A stretch of 64,000 nucleotides of DNA. Origin: CAYUET01 sp964443875. GTDB lineage: Bacteria; Auribacterota; JAFGBW01. The notes below the pieces were generated by a model that did not search any database, was not told where the DNA came from, and saw nothing but the letters and a program-made list of their open reading frames with translations. Location: the NCBI GenBank assembly GCA_964443875.1, contig CAYUET010000006.1, positions 62,001-126,000 on the forward strand, written 5' to 3'. The position numbers and the translations under genes are program-made. Numbering within the stretch: the stretch's first letter is position 1; each line of letters starts with the position of its first letter. This document shows, piece after piece, positions 34,978 through 44,123 of this stretch.

Positions 34978-35201
34978 ATTCAATCCGAATTTTGCGATTA
35001 AACGTCAGATATTCGGGATGAAATACCTGTTTGGCGCAGACATGACAGGCTTGTGCAGGCAAAAGGAATGTTTTTTTGTCTGGATACAAGATGGGGTGCA
35101 ATTTGTCCCCCAAGATTAAAGTCATTATTGGGATTGGAAGGATTGATTTATCAGGGATTAAAAGAATTTGAGTTGATTTTTTATCCGCTATTCGTGTTAA
35201 G
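34978..35201. other. Non-coding gap between the P-type ATPase and the APC permease
   Basis: 224 nt with no supported gene, tRNA or strong terminator on either strand. It presumably holds the permease promoter, but no good -35/-10 pair was found. Confidence 0.5.
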
Positions 35202-36653
35202 TTGGGGGCATTTATCAATACTCACTTAGATAAAAAAGCAGAAAATCAGATAAAGGAATTAAGCTGGGTAGATTGTTCTGCTTTGATTATCGGCATCATG
35301 CTGGCTACAGGGATTTTTGTTGTTTTCCCAACCCTTGCAGCAGCACATACTCCTTCTGTCCTCTTATTGCTCATCAGCTGGAGTGTAGGGGCGGGGATTG
35401 CCTGGTGCGGAGCCCTCTGTTATGCCGAATTGTCCTGCCTTTATCCTGTCAACGGCGGGGATTATGTTTTTTTAAGGGAGGCCTATTCCCATAAAGATTT
35501 TTCCCCTCTGAGTTTTCTCTTTGGATGGGGGCAGATTTTTGTAATTCGTCCTGCCTCATTAATCAGCTTATCTATTGTTTTTGGCCTTAATTTTAAAATT
35601 CTTTTCATGCGTTTCTGCCAGGGAATCGGGATTCCTGTGCCGGAAGAACCCACACTTCAGTTTTTAGTCGGCTTTGCCATTGTTTTCCTTCTGATTTTAT
35701 TTACCTGTGTTGCCATGCGTGGGGTGAAGGTGAGCAAGACGCTTCAAAACGGGCTGACTCTGATTAAACTTTTTTTACTTCTTCTTCTTATTATTTCGGG
35801 ACTGTGGTTGGGACGGAAGATGACGGGAAATCTGGCTCCTCTCCTGTTTCTTCCTGAAGAAAATATCGGAGATCTTGTCAAAAGGGTAGGCATGGCTCTC
35901 ATCCCTGTCATGTGGGTCTTTGGAGGCTGGAATGAAGCCCCCTATGTTGCCGGTGAAGTAAAGGATCCTGTGAGAAATATCCCCAGGGCATTGACAGCCG
36001 GCATCCTTGTCCTTTCTGTTCTTTACCTTCTGGTTAATGTAGTATATATGCTGCATTTTACTCCCAAAGGATTGGGAGAAAACTGGACGTTTGCCTCGGA
36101 TCTTATGAAAAATTGGTTTGGAGAAAGCGGGGAGATTGTTATGGCTTCCGTGATTCTTGTGGCTTCGGCCGGGGCCGTGAATGGCTTGATTTTTACCGGA
36201 GGGCGGATGACGTCAGCTTTTGCTGAGGATTTCCATTCCTTAAAATGGTTTGCGAAAATAGATAAGAAAAAATCTACTCCTAAAAGGGCTCTGCTGTTTA
36301 ATCTGATCATCATTTTGGGAATGATCCTGCTTCTCGATCTTAAACCCGAGACAATTAACAGTCTGCTTTATTTTACGTCGGGGGTGGTCTGGATTTTTTT
36401 CTCCCTGATTGTGGGAAGTGTTTTTATTTTTCGTCAGCGCAATAAGGAGGGGCAGATTCCTTTTAAAATTCCTTTTTATCCTTTACCTCCGCTTGTTTTT
36501 ATTGTGATGAGCGCGGTTATGCTCAAAGCCGCTCTGGATTATAAATATTTCGAAACCGGTATTGGAATTCTTTTTCTGTGCGCCGGCATCCCTGTGTATG
36601 CAGTTATTCATTGCCTTATGACGCATCGTCCGGACTTCAAGAAACAGGTGTAG
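35202..36653 (+). CDS. APC-superfamily amino acid permease
   Basis: Amino acid/polyamine/organocation transporter of the inner membrane (483 aa, about 12 helices). Helix 1 has the family's G-I-M-L-A-T-G-I-F pattern (residues 30-38), with further landmarks in V-F-G-G-W-N-E-A-P-Y-V-A-G-E-V (near 237-251). The TTG start at 35202 lacks a good Shine-Dalgarno. The next Met (about residue 32) lies inside helix 1, so an upstream start is needed and this one is tentative. The U32 gene starts 4 nt after the stop, suggesting co-transcription. Substrate unknown. Confidence 0.87.
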   Translation: MGAFINTHLDKKAENQIKELSWVDCSALIIGIMLATGIFVVFPTLAAAHTPSVLLLLISWSVGAGIAWCGALCYAELSCLYPVNGGDYVFLREAYSHKDFSPLSFLFGWGQIFVIRPASLISLSIVFGLNFKILFMRFCQGIGIPVPEEPTLQFLVGFAIVFLLILFTCVAMRGVKVSKTLQNGLTLIKLFLLLLLIISGLWLGRKMTGNLAPLLFLPEENIGDLVKRVGMALIPVMWVFGGWNEAPYVAGEVKDPVRNIPRALTAGILVLSVLYLLVNVVYMLHFTPKGLGENWTFASDLMKNWFGESGEIVMASVILVASAGAVNGLIFTGGRMTSAFAEDFHSLKWFAKIDKKKSTPKRALLFNLIIILGMILLLDLKPETINSLLYFTSGVVWIFFSLIVGSVFIFRQRNKEGQIPFKIPFYPLPPLVFIVMSAVMLKAALDYKYFETGIGILFLCAGIPVYAVIHCLMTHRPDFKKQV

Positions 36654-36657
36654 ATCA

Positions 36658-37848
36658 ATGATCCCTAAAATTGTCGCTCCTGCAGGGAGTCTTCAGAAAT
36701 TAAAAATAGCCTGTCTTTATGGTGCGGATGCAGTCTATGCCGGAGGTGCGGATTTTAATCTGCGCCTGGGTTCCGAAAATTTCAACTTTGATGAATTAAA
36801 GGAAGGTGCCTTGTTTGCACATGAACACAAGACCTCTGTTTATTATCTCCTGAATTCCCATTTGTTTGATGATGAAATCAAAAGGCTTCCTTCTATTATT
36901 GAGTCGGCCGTGAATGCCGGGGTGGATTCCTTTCTGGCTTCAGATGCCGGAGTGGTTCAGATGATCAGAAGATATTCAAAGATTCCTGTTTATCTTTCAA
37001 CGCAAAGCAGCTGTCTGAATGCTGAAACAGCAAAAGTCTGGAAGAAAATGGGGGTTCAGAGAATTGTTCTGGGAAGGGAAGTGTCCATAGAAGAAGCAGG
37101 AATAATTAAAAAAAATTCCGGGGTTGAAGTGGAGATGTTTGTTCACGGCGCCATGTGCATGGGGTTTTCAGGCCACTGCCTTTTATCTAATTTTTTTCAG
37201 GGGCGGGATGCTAATCGCGGAGCATGCTGTCAGGCCTGTCGATTCCGGTATGATCTTTTTCATGAAAAAAATTCCTTCAGGGATGTTACTTATTTAAACT
37301 CCAGAGATCTTAACGGGATTGATTCTCTTTCACAATTCATTCATCATGAAATTGATGCCTTGAAGATTGAGGGAAGAATGAAGTCCCCTCTTTATGCGGC
37401 AACTCTTGTAAAAGCTTACAGGGAAGTCTTGGACAGCCTTCAGCAGGGAGACCCTGTTGATTCAGAGGTCTCTTTGAAGGAAACGGATCGTATCCGGCAC
37501 AGACCCTATACAGATGGCTTCTTAAAAAATTCTGAAAATCCGGATACGATTTATTACCAGAAATCAGGGGAATCCGAACCCTATGAGTTTACGGGAATTG
37601 TTCTGGAGGTCCTTCCTTCTGAAGAGAAAATGGTGGTATGGATTGCGAACCCTTTCTGCCCAGGGGATGAAGTGGAAGCTCTTCCTTTTAAGGGGCCTCC
37701 GATTTCTCTTAACCTTCAGAAGCTAAGGGACCCTATCGGAAATTTGGTTGAGAAAACAAGACCGAATACAGTGCTTTGCATGGATTATCTTCAGGGCATT
37801 AAACCTTTAAATGTCCTGCGGCGTAAAAAGGATCCAACATGCAGGTGA
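36658..37848 (+). CDS. U32-family protein, first of a pair
   Basis: U32 'peptidase' family protein (396 aa). N-terminal A-P-A-G-S-L and G-A-D-A-V-Y-A-G-G segments are followed by the signature E-M-F-V-H-G-A-M-C (C167), then C174 and the G-A-C-C-Q-A-C-R cluster near 187-194. In characterised relatives (TrhP/YegQ, UbiU/V, RlhA) these Cys hold a [4Fe-4S] cluster and the enzymes hydroxylate RNA or quinone precursors rather than cut proteins. The C-terminal domain resembles the collagenase-like extension. The next gene overlaps it by 10 nt and encodes a second U32-like protein, as in heterodimeric U32 systems. Confidence 0.85.
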   Translation: MIPKIVAPAGSLQKLKIACLYGADAVYAGGADFNLRLGSENFNFDELKEGALFAHEHKTSVYYLLNSHLFDDEIKRLPSIIESAVNAGVDSFLASDAGVVQMIRRYSKIPVYLSTQSSCLNAETAKVWKKMGVQRIVLGREVSIEEAGIIKKNSGVEVEMFVHGAMCMGFSGHCLLSNFFQGRDANRGACCQACRFRYDLFHEKNSFRDVTYLNSRDLNGIDSLSQFIHHEIDALKIEGRMKSPLYAATLVKAYREVLDSLQQGDPVDSEVSLKETDRIRHRPYTDGFLKNSENPDTIYYQKSGESEPYEFTGIVLEVLPSEEKMVVWIANPFCPGDEVEALPFKGPPISLNLQKLRDPIGNLVEKTRPNTVLCMDYLQGIKPLNVLRRKKDPTCR

Positions 37849-38990
37849 TCACTCAAATTTATTCTTTAAGAGAATATGAATTGTTTAAGAATGCCGGAGT
37901 CATTGAATTCATAATTGGTTTGAAGGATTATTCTGTAAGCGGTGAAATGGATCTTGGGGAATTAATTGCCGTGGTCCAGTCTATAAGGAAAAAAGATCCG
38001 TCCAGTCACCTGTTCCTTGATTTTGATCTTCTGATAACTGAGTCGAATTTTGATCTTTCTGCAAGCATGTTAAGTAAAATTCCTCTTCAATTCTTTGATG
38101 CTGTAAGGGTAAGAGATCTTGGATTCGCAAACTATATTGCAACCGTGCTGAAGCATCCCTTTCATTTTATCTGTGAAGCCGGGGTTCGGAATTTAAATGC
38201 CGCTAAAGCTCTTCAGGGGGCCTTTGGACCTTTACTGCAGCGTATGGTTCTTCCTTATGAATTAACAGCGAAAAACCTTCAGGAATGGGCCTCTGAATTT
38301 GGCTGTAAAATGGAAATATTGGGAATCGGACCCTTAAGACTTTTTTATTCCAAAAGAAAACTTTTATCTCCTTTGATTCCCGGCCCTTTACCCTGTCATG
38401 CCAAATGTTCAACTTCTTTTATCAGAAATAGAGAGTTATTTGATGTAATTGAAAAATCTTTTGGAACTTTGATTTATTTTTCAAAGGATTTATCATTACT
38501 TCCCTATTGGCAGGAGATCAGTCAAATGGGAATAGGTTGCTTCAGAATTGACCGGTATTTTAACAGAGGGACTGAACTCCTTGATGTCCTTATGGATTAT
38601 CTCCAAACTTTTAATTCTGAAACTTTGAAAGCTATAAGAGAAAAATGGGTGAGACCCTGGATACACGGCTTTTACAAAGCTAACCAGACCGGACGTAACT
38701 ATGAATCAGAACAGGAAAGGCGACGGACGGAGACCTATGAAATTCCTGCAGGAGAGATTTTGGAAGCCTCAAAAGGAAATTATCTTGTTGCCTGCTTTGA
38801 GATGAGCATGTGTCTGCCTTTGAATGTGATACTCAAAACTCCTTTAAATCAGAAAGTGTCTTTATCTTTGGTCTCCGTGAAGGATTTTAAGGGGAATCTT
38901 CAGTCCAGGATTGTGAAGGGAATTCCTTATCTTCTGCCTCCTGTTCAAGGAATTACTGCAAAAACACGGATTATACTCGAAAATGACTAA
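37839..38990 (+). CDS. U32-like partner protein, second of a pair
   Basis: The 383-aa protein overlaps the first U32 gene by 10 nt. It has a TIM-barrel-like alternation of strands and helices and an I-L-G-I-G-P-L-R-L-F-Y-S-K-R segment in the place where U32 proteins have E-x-F-x-H-G. Two nearby cysteines follow (LPCHAKC, about 187-191), plus C near 123 and 226. It resembles the diverged partner of UbiU/UbiV-type pairs. The pair probably forms a heterodimer, but substrate and cluster content are open. Confidence 0.7.
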   Translation: MQVITQIYSLREYELFKNAGVIEFIIGLKDYSVSGEMDLGELIAVVQSIRKKDPSSHLFLDFDLLITESNFDLSASMLSKIPLQFFDAVRVRDLGFANYIATVLKHPFHFICEAGVRNLNAAKALQGAFGPLLQRMVLPYELTAKNLQEWASEFGCKMEILGIGPLRLFYSKRKLLSPLIPGPLPCHAKCSTSFIRNRELFDVIEKSFGTLIYFSKDLSLLPYWQEISQMGIGCFRIDRYFNRGTELLDVLMDYLQTFNSETLKAIREKWVRPWIHGFYKANQTGRNYESEQERRRTETYEIPAGEILEASKGNYLVACFEMSMCLPLNVILKTPLNQKVSLSLVSVKDFKGNLQSRIVKGIPYLLPPVQGITAKTRIILEND

Positions 38991-39276
38991 AGCAGGGATC
39001 ACATCACGGTCCGGCTTTCGCTATTATTTGAATCCGGAGGTATTTTTAGATCTTTTTATTGTTTTTTTGAAAAAATATTCCTTAAGAAATTCAAGCTCGG
39101 TACTGCTTAAATCTAAAATAAGAGTTCCTGTGAGGTAGTAATAAAGTATGGAAATGGAAAAATAGAGCAGAACAAGCAGAGCATTGAGAATTTATTTTTA
39201 TATTTGTTTTTAGACCAGAAAGTCCAATAAAAAAGTTATGACATAGGATCCCAAATAAAGTATAGTCTTTTCTCAA
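38991..39276. other. Non-coding gap before the M24 aminopeptidase
   Basis: 286 nt, AT-rich, no supported gene on either strand. A TATAGT (about 39261-39266) close to the next ATG is a possible -10 box without a clear -35. Confidence 0.4.
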
Positions 39277-40602
39277 ATGGATACTCACAGTTTAAATTAT
39301 TCCTTAAACCGGGAACGATTAAAAGCGTTTTTACCTGATTCTCTTATCTATCTTAAAGGCCGGGAGCAAGTCATCCGCACCGGAGATTCTTATTATTCTT
39401 TCAGGCAATTTTCAAATTTTCTCTATTTGACCGGAGTTTCATTGCCGGGATGTTCCTGTCTTTTGACCCCGAAGGCGGATTATCTTTTTATACCGGATAT
39501 AAATATGAATCATAAAATCTGGATAGGAAGAGATGCTTCTCTTGCGGAATTAAAAAAATTTTTTGCCTTCAGCCAGGTGTTTTATAATCAGGATTTTAAT
39601 AAAGTTTTTGATTCTTGTTCTAAACGATATCCCCTCTGTCATACCGAAAAAGGATTAAAGAAAGAGATAAAGAAAAAAAATCCATTGGTTGAGGTCAGAG
39701 AAGCGACCCTCCTGCAGGGGCTTTCCCTTCTCAGGTCTCAAAAGACGGAAGCTGAACTAAAGGTTATGAAGGAGGCTGCAAGAATTTCTGCACTTGCGCA
39801 TATGAAAGCCATGCAATCGGCAAGACCCGGAGTATATGAATTTCAACTTCAATCGATTTACGAGTCTGAACTTTTTTTCAACAATATCCGTAATACGGCT
39901 TTTCCTACGATCTGTGCCGGAGGAGTCAATTCTTCTATTCTTCATTATTCATCCAATAATGACCGATTGAAGACAAACGATCTTTGCCTTTTAGATGCCG
40001 GAGGCGAATATCAGGGTTATGCCGCTGATTTTACCCGCACCTTTCCTGTCGGAAGAAAATTCTCTTCCCGTCAGAAAGCGATTTACAATCTTGTCCTTTC
40101 AGCTCAGGAAGAAGTTTTGAAGGCTATCCGTTCAGGGGTTATGATCAGTTGTCTGCAGAAAATCTGCATTGACCGGCTTCTGGAAGGGCTTAAGGATTTG
40201 GGATTTATAAGGGGACTATCCGAAGATGTTTTTCAGCACAAAACCTACAGGCTTTTTTATCCGCACGGGATTTCTCATATGCTTGGACTTGATGCTCATG
40301 ATGTTTTTTTTAAGGAAAAGAAATCCCCTTCTGCAGAAGTCAGGGCGGATATCCCTTTAAAGGAAAATTATGTGATTACCGTGGAACCCGGACTATATTT
40401 TAATCCCTATGTTTTGACAGATAAAACTATCCGGAGACAGCACAGAGATTTCGTTTGCTGGGATAAGGTTGATTCCTTTCTGGATTTTGGGGGAATCCGA
40501 ATAGAAGATAATGTGGTAGTGACAGATAAAGGCTGCATCAATCTGACTAAGGTGCCTAAAAGTGTTAAGGAGATAGAGTCTAATCGTTTTTTAAAGTGCT
40601 GA
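39277..40602 (+). CDS. M24-family Xaa-Pro aminopeptidase
   Basis: Metallopeptidase releasing N-terminal residues before proline (441 aa). The N-terminal creatinase-like domain (1-165) precedes the pita-bread catalytic domain with all five metal ligands in context: D in L-L-D-A-G-G, D in A-A-D-F-T-R-T, H in H-G-I-S-H-M-L-G, E in T-V-E-P-G-L-Y and E in I-R-I-E-D-N. It follows a gap of 286 nt and precedes a broken gene fragment. It is probably cytoplasmic, as no signal peptide is seen. Confidence 0.92.
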   Translation: MDTHSLNYSLNRERLKAFLPDSLIYLKGREQVIRTGDSYYSFRQFSNFLYLTGVSLPGCSCLLTPKADYLFIPDINMNHKIWIGRDASLAELKKFFAFSQVFYNQDFNKVFDSCSKRYPLCHTEKGLKKEIKKKNPLVEVREATLLQGLSLLRSQKTEAELKVMKEAARISALAHMKAMQSARPGVYEFQLQSIYESELFFNNIRNTAFPTICAGGVNSSILHYSSNNDRLKTNDLCLLDAGGEYQGYAADFTRTFPVGRKFSSRQKAIYNLVLSAQEEVLKAIRSGVMISCLQKICIDRLLEGLKDLGFIRGLSEDVFQHKTYRLFYPHGISHMLGLDAHDVFFKEKKSPSAEVRADIPLKENYVITVEPGLYFNPYVLTDKTIRRQHRDFVCWDKVDSFLDFGGIRIEDNVVVTDKGCINLTKVPKSVKEIESNRFLKC

Positions 40603-40604
40603 TT

Positions 40605-40700
40605 TTAAAGTGACTTTTTTGAAATAATAACAACGTGTAATATTGCATAATAAAAAAGGATTTCGTGTATCTCTTTAGATGACCATGAAGGTCGTGAGCA
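40605..40700 (-). pseudogene. 3'-terminal remnant of a relative of the adjacent membrane protein gene
   Basis: On the minus strand this reads ...S-S-K-E-I-H-E-I-L-F-Y-Y-A-I-L-H-V-V-I-I-S-K-K-S-L followed by TAA (40607-40605). It closely matches the C-terminal part of the 40860-41468 protein (E-E-I-I-E-T-I-I-Y-Y-T-I-L-H-I-V-V-I-S). An in-frame stop lies just upstream, at about 40714, and no start or signal is visible, so only the end of the gene survives. It ends 2 nt from the stop of the convergent aminopeptidase gene. Confidence 0.6.
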
Positions 40701-40859
40701 GGTTTAATAACCGGTAAAACATATTCTTAAGAATTTTTGGATTTCTCGTTTCATTTGCATCGTTTGATGTTGACTGTATTATTTCGTCTATACCCCCCAA
40801 CGATACCTTAAGGGCGTCATGTTTTCTTAAATCTTATTTTGGACAAATGTGACTAAATT

Positions 40860-41468
40860 TCATAATTTAAAATGTATTTTTTTTAAATCCAACAGTTGAA
40901 TTTTTTTGAAATTTATTGAAATTACGACAATGTGTAATATAGTATAATAAATAATAGTTTCAATTATTTCTTCACAAAGAAAAGATGTGAAATGATAAAA
41001 AAATATTTTGTAAATTAAATAGACTGAAAGTAAAACAGAAGGGAATAGGAATAACATGTTTAAAAAATTCCTTTTAATAAGTGAAAAATTCTTAATGAAG
41101 ACATAGAAAAAGATTGCTTGTGAAATCCATGTAAATACTGGCATGTTGTGTAAATTTAGTTGTCTGTGATCAGTTAATAATAAAAAAATGAAAGGTGTCT
41201 TGAAATTAAGAATTTTTTGTCCATAGTTTATTTCTTCCAGAAAAAGAAAGGAAGAAAGAAAAAGAAAAAATAAGAATAGTTTTCTGCTAATTGTTTTAAC
41301 GATTGATAAATAGGAAGAAATTAAAATACTTGAAAATAAAAGAAAATTTTCAAAAATCTCGACAATGCCCTCATTTTGAAAAATAAATGAATTGTTTATA
41401 CTTAACAGATATAATGTAAAACATAAGATCTCAGAATTTATAAGATAGACTATATCAGATTTATTCAT
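40860..41468 (-). CDS. Small multi-pass membrane protein with E-E-I-x-x-G-Q motif
   Basis: 202 aa with about six hydrophobic helices and very AT-rich codon use. It carries F-L-E-E-I-N-Y-G-Q-K-I near residue 75-85 and N-L-H-N near 105-108. These correspond to a motif pair (E-E-x-x-W-G-Q ... N-x-H-N) that I recall from a widespread family of uncharacterised bacterial membrane proteins, so I give no function. It lies 50 nt downstream of a glycosyltransferase gene and just upstream of a truncated relative. Base composition differs from the window average, which hints at a transferred or fast-evolving locus. Confidence 0.65.
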   Translation of the reverse strand: MNKSDIVYLINSEILCFTLYLLSINNSFIFQNEGIVEIFENFLLFSSILISSYLSIVKTISRKLFLFFLFLSSFLFLEEINYGQKILNFKTPFIFLLLTDHRQLNLHNMPVFTWISQAIFFYVFIKNFSLIKRNFLNMLFLFPSVLLSVYLIYKIFFYHFTSFLCEEIIETIIYYTILHIVVISINFKKIQLLDLKKIHFKL

Positions 41469-41518
41469 AATGGTTGATTTTTTAATTTCTCTCAGAATTT
41501 GTTTGTTAACAAAATTTA

Positions 41519-42655
41519 TTATTTAAGTTCTTTCAAAATAGAGAGCCAGGTTTTTAAACATTTTTCGGGTGTAAAGAGTTCAAGTCGTTTTATTCCTTTT
41601 TGAGACCAAAGTGACAACTCCTGTTCTGACATCTTAAGGCCTTTTTCAAGGACTTCCTGCATCTCTTCAGGATTTTCAGGATCAAACCATAAAGCGTCGC
41701 TTTCAAAGATTTCCCTGAAGGAAGGGATGTCGGAAATAATACTGGGCTTCCCGTAAAGATAAGATTCCAGAGCGGTAAAACCGAAGCCTTCAGCGAGAGA
41801 GGGCTGAACAACAAAATGGCACCCGGAATAAAGGGTCTGCAGGGTTTCTGAAGATACAAAATCTGTAAAAATAACAGTATCCCTCATTCCAAGCTTTTGT
41901 GCTGTTGTAAGAGCATGCGGATAACGCGGGTCGTTCTTGCCTGCAATCACCAGTTTATGAGGGAAGCCCTTATTCTTGATTTTTTTCCAGACCGTAATCA
42001 GCTGTGGAAGATTTTTGTAAGGGTCCTGCCGACCAACATAGAGGACATAAAGGGAGGGGGTGAGTCTGAACTGTTCCAGCTTCGTAAGGTCGGCGTTGAA
42101 TCCTGATGAGAAGGGGGAAAGGGAAGGGTAGTTGATCCTGCATTTGGAAACATGCTTTTTCCCAAAAAAGTTTTCTAAAGAGCAGAGGGTTGTTTGGGAG
42201 TTTACAACTGTCCTGAAACTTTTTTTCAGACCAAGGAGTGTGCTCCATTCAAAAAATTTTTTCATGCGTGTTTTTTTGGATTTAGCCAGAAGGGATTGAT
42301 GGGTTAAAGGAATGATGTCATGGATCATGTTGATCACCGGACAAAGGAGAAGGCCAAAGGGCCAGAAATACTGGGTGGTGAAATACAGATTAATTTTATT
42401 TTTAAGAATGATAAAGTTCAGGGAAACAATATTTCTCGGATCATAAACGCCATAAGAAAAAAAGATGCGTTTCCCGGATAAAGTGTTAAGGAAGGACAAA
42501 GCATTTTTTTCAAAAGATTGATTTTTGGAAAGAATATAAAAAAAGTTATGAGCAGGAGATTTACTTTTTTGAAGGGCTTTCATCAGTTCCGAGGTATAAA
42601 CCGCAATTCCGGACCAGGGACCGCTTAAAACTCTTAAGTCAATGAGAATATTCAT
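41519..42655 (-). CDS. Glycosyltransferase of the GT4 (GT-B fold) group
   Basis: Sugar-nucleotide-dependent glycosyltransferase (378 aa) with two Rossmann-like halves. The C-terminal half has the GT4 landmarks: V-G-R-Q-D-P-Y-K-N-L near 213-222, V-I-A-G-K-N-D near 240, and the donor-binding E-G-F-G-F-T-A-L-E-S (E-x7-E) near 298-307 followed by G-K-P-S-I-I-S-D. It probably builds a cell-surface polysaccharide or glycolipid. It is divergent from the YhcH-like gene across 120 nt that include a 7-bp hairpin (42695-42711). Confidence 0.9.
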   Translation of the reverse strand: MNILIDLRVLSGPWSGIAVYTSELMKALQKSKSPAHNFFYILSKNQSFEKNALSFLNTLSGKRIFFSYGVYDPRNIVSLNFIILKNKINLYFTTQYFWPFGLLLCPVINMIHDIIPLTHQSLLAKSKKTRMKKFFEWSTLLGLKKSFRTVVNSQTTLCSLENFFGKKHVSKCRINYPSLSPFSSGFNADLTKLEQFRLTPSLYVLYVGRQDPYKNLPQLITVWKKIKNKGFPHKLVIAGKNDPRYPHALTTAQKLGMRDTVIFTDFVSSETLQTLYSGCHFVVQPSLAEGFGFTALESYLYGKPSIISDIPSFREIFESDALWFDPENPEEMQEVLEKGLKMSEQELSLWSQKGIKRLELFTPEKCLKTWLSILKELK

Positions 42656-42775
42656 TCATGTGTTTCTTGTTGCTGTTTTTAAAAATAAAATTTAATTTCT
42701 TATAAAGAAATAAAATAAATTTTGAAAGAATTATCGATTTTTCATACTCCATCCGAGTGAATAAGGAGTCTCTTT

Positions 42776-43252
42776 ATGATTTTGGATGCATTTGACAATT
42801 ATCCCAGCTATCCCTTTGGTTCAGCCTGGGAAAAAGCTTTTGAATGGATTAAAACTCTGGATTCTGAATCTTTGGAAGGGAAGACTTTTCTTATAGAGAA
42901 AAAACTCTATGGCAGTGTTTTTACCTTTTATCCAAAAAAGAGGGCAGAGGGGATATTGGAATCTCACCTTCGTTTTATTGATGTACAGGTGATTCTTCAT
43001 GGTCAGGAGAAAATAGAGTGGGCACTTCATTCTGGTTTATCTCCCTTGGGCGATTATAATCAGGAAAAAGATGTTGTTTTTTACGAAAAAAAAGAGTCTC
43101 TATCTGCTGAATTTCTTTTGCAGCCTGGTTTTTTCGCTGTTTTTTTCCCCCAGGATGCCCATCTGACACAGCTTCAGACTGTTTTTTCCGCTCCGGGGCC
43201 CTATAAAAAGGTAGTGGTTAAAATTGATCGGGAACTTTTTAATTCACCCTAG
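42776..43252 (+). CDS. YhcH/YjgK/YiaL (TabA-like) family protein
   Basis: 158-aa single-domain cupin-like protein of the family that includes E. coli YhcH and TabA. Landmarks: Y-P-x-K-R-A-E-G-I-L-E-S-H-L-R-F-I-D-V-Q near 55-75 (the H/R-rich metal pocket), the aromatic D-V-V-F-Y-E, and F-F-P-Q-D-A-H-L near 122-130 with conserved His. Family members are linked to sialic acid or sugar acid processing and biofilm control; the substrate here is unknown. A good Shine-Dalgarno (AAGGAG) supports ATG 42776. Confidence 0.87.
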   Translation: MILDAFDNYPSYPFGSAWEKAFEWIKTLDSESLEGKTFLIEKKLYGSVFTFYPKKRAEGILESHLRFIDVQVILHGQEKIEWALHSGLSPLGDYNQEKDVVFYEKKESLSAEFLLQPGFFAVFFPQDAHLTQLQTVFSAPGPYKKVVVKIDRELFNSP

Positions 43253-43274
43253 GAATTCAGGAAGACGAAGAGAT

Positions 43275-44123
43275 TTAAGCCTGGTAGGAGCTTCTGACAA
43301 AAGGGCCGGCCAGAATTGAAGAAAAACCTAAGTCTTTTCCCCAGTTTCGGTATTTCTCATAATCAGAGTCCGTGAGAAATCTCGCGACAGGCATGCTGGC
43401 TTTGTTGGGCTGAAGATACTGTCCAATACAGACTTGATCCACCCGCTGTTCTTTAAGATTCTTCAGCATTTCATGAATTTCGTCATCCGTTTCCCCCAGA
43501 CCGACCATGAAAGCGGATTTAGTGATCTGATCCGGATTGATTTGTTTGATGAGGGCAAGCACCTTTAAGGACTGGTCATAATTTGAAGTCCTTCTGCATG
43601 TCTGATGAAGACGCCTGGAGGTTTCCAGGTTGTGCCCCAGGATATCAGGATTGGAAAAAACTACCCTTTGAAGGCTTTCGATTCTTGCCTTGAAGTCCGG
43701 GATCAGAAGTTCAATCACTACGTGTGGGTTCAGTCTTCTTATGGCCTCGACAGTGCGGGCGAAAAGTTCTGCCCCGCCATCTTCAAGGTCATCACGGGTT
43801 ACAGAAGTGATGACGCTATAACGGATCCCAAGCTCTTTGACGGCCTGAGCGATCCTTATAGGTTCTGTTGTATCGGGTGGGAAGGGGAGCTTTTTTTCAA
43901 CACTGCAGAAAAGGCAGTTCCGTGTACAGCGGCAGCCCAGAATCATAAAGGTTGCATGTTTTTTTTCCCAGCATTCACCCATATTCGGACATCGTGCTTC
44001 CTCACAGACCGTTGCAAGCCCATAGTGTTCCTTGATTTTTTTTAAATTCGCATATCCTGGGCCTGCAGGTATTTTTTTCCTAAGCCAGGGAGGTTTTCTT
44101 GGAATATGAGAATCAGAGGTCAT
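43275..44123 (-). CDS. lipA: Lipoyl synthase
   Basis: Radical SAM enzyme that inserts two sulfurs into octanoyl groups on lipoyl-dependent proteins. The start is set at ATG 44123, giving 282 aa beginning M-T-S-D-S-H. A longer frame to 44258 would add a 45-residue head that lies wholly inside the preceding FHA gene. Both LipA cluster motifs are intact: auxiliary C-E-E-A-R-C-P-N-M-G-E-C and radical SAM C-T-R-N-C-L-F-C. It overlaps the FHA gene by 11 nt. No lipB is visible in the window. Confidence 0.95.
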   Translation of the reverse strand: MTSDSHIPRKPPWLRKKIPAGPGYANLKKIKEHYGLATVCEEARCPNMGECWEKKHATFMILGCRCTRNCLFCSVEKKLPFPPDTTEPIRIAQAVKELGIRYSVITSVTRDDLEDGGAELFARTVEAIRRLNPHVVIELLIPDFKARIESLQRVVFSNPDILGHNLETSRRLHQTCRRTSNYDQSLKVLALIKQINPDQITKSAFMVGLGETDDEIHEMLKNLKEQRVDQVCIGQYLQPNKASMPVARFLTDSDYEKYRNWGKDLGFSSILAGPFVRSSYQA

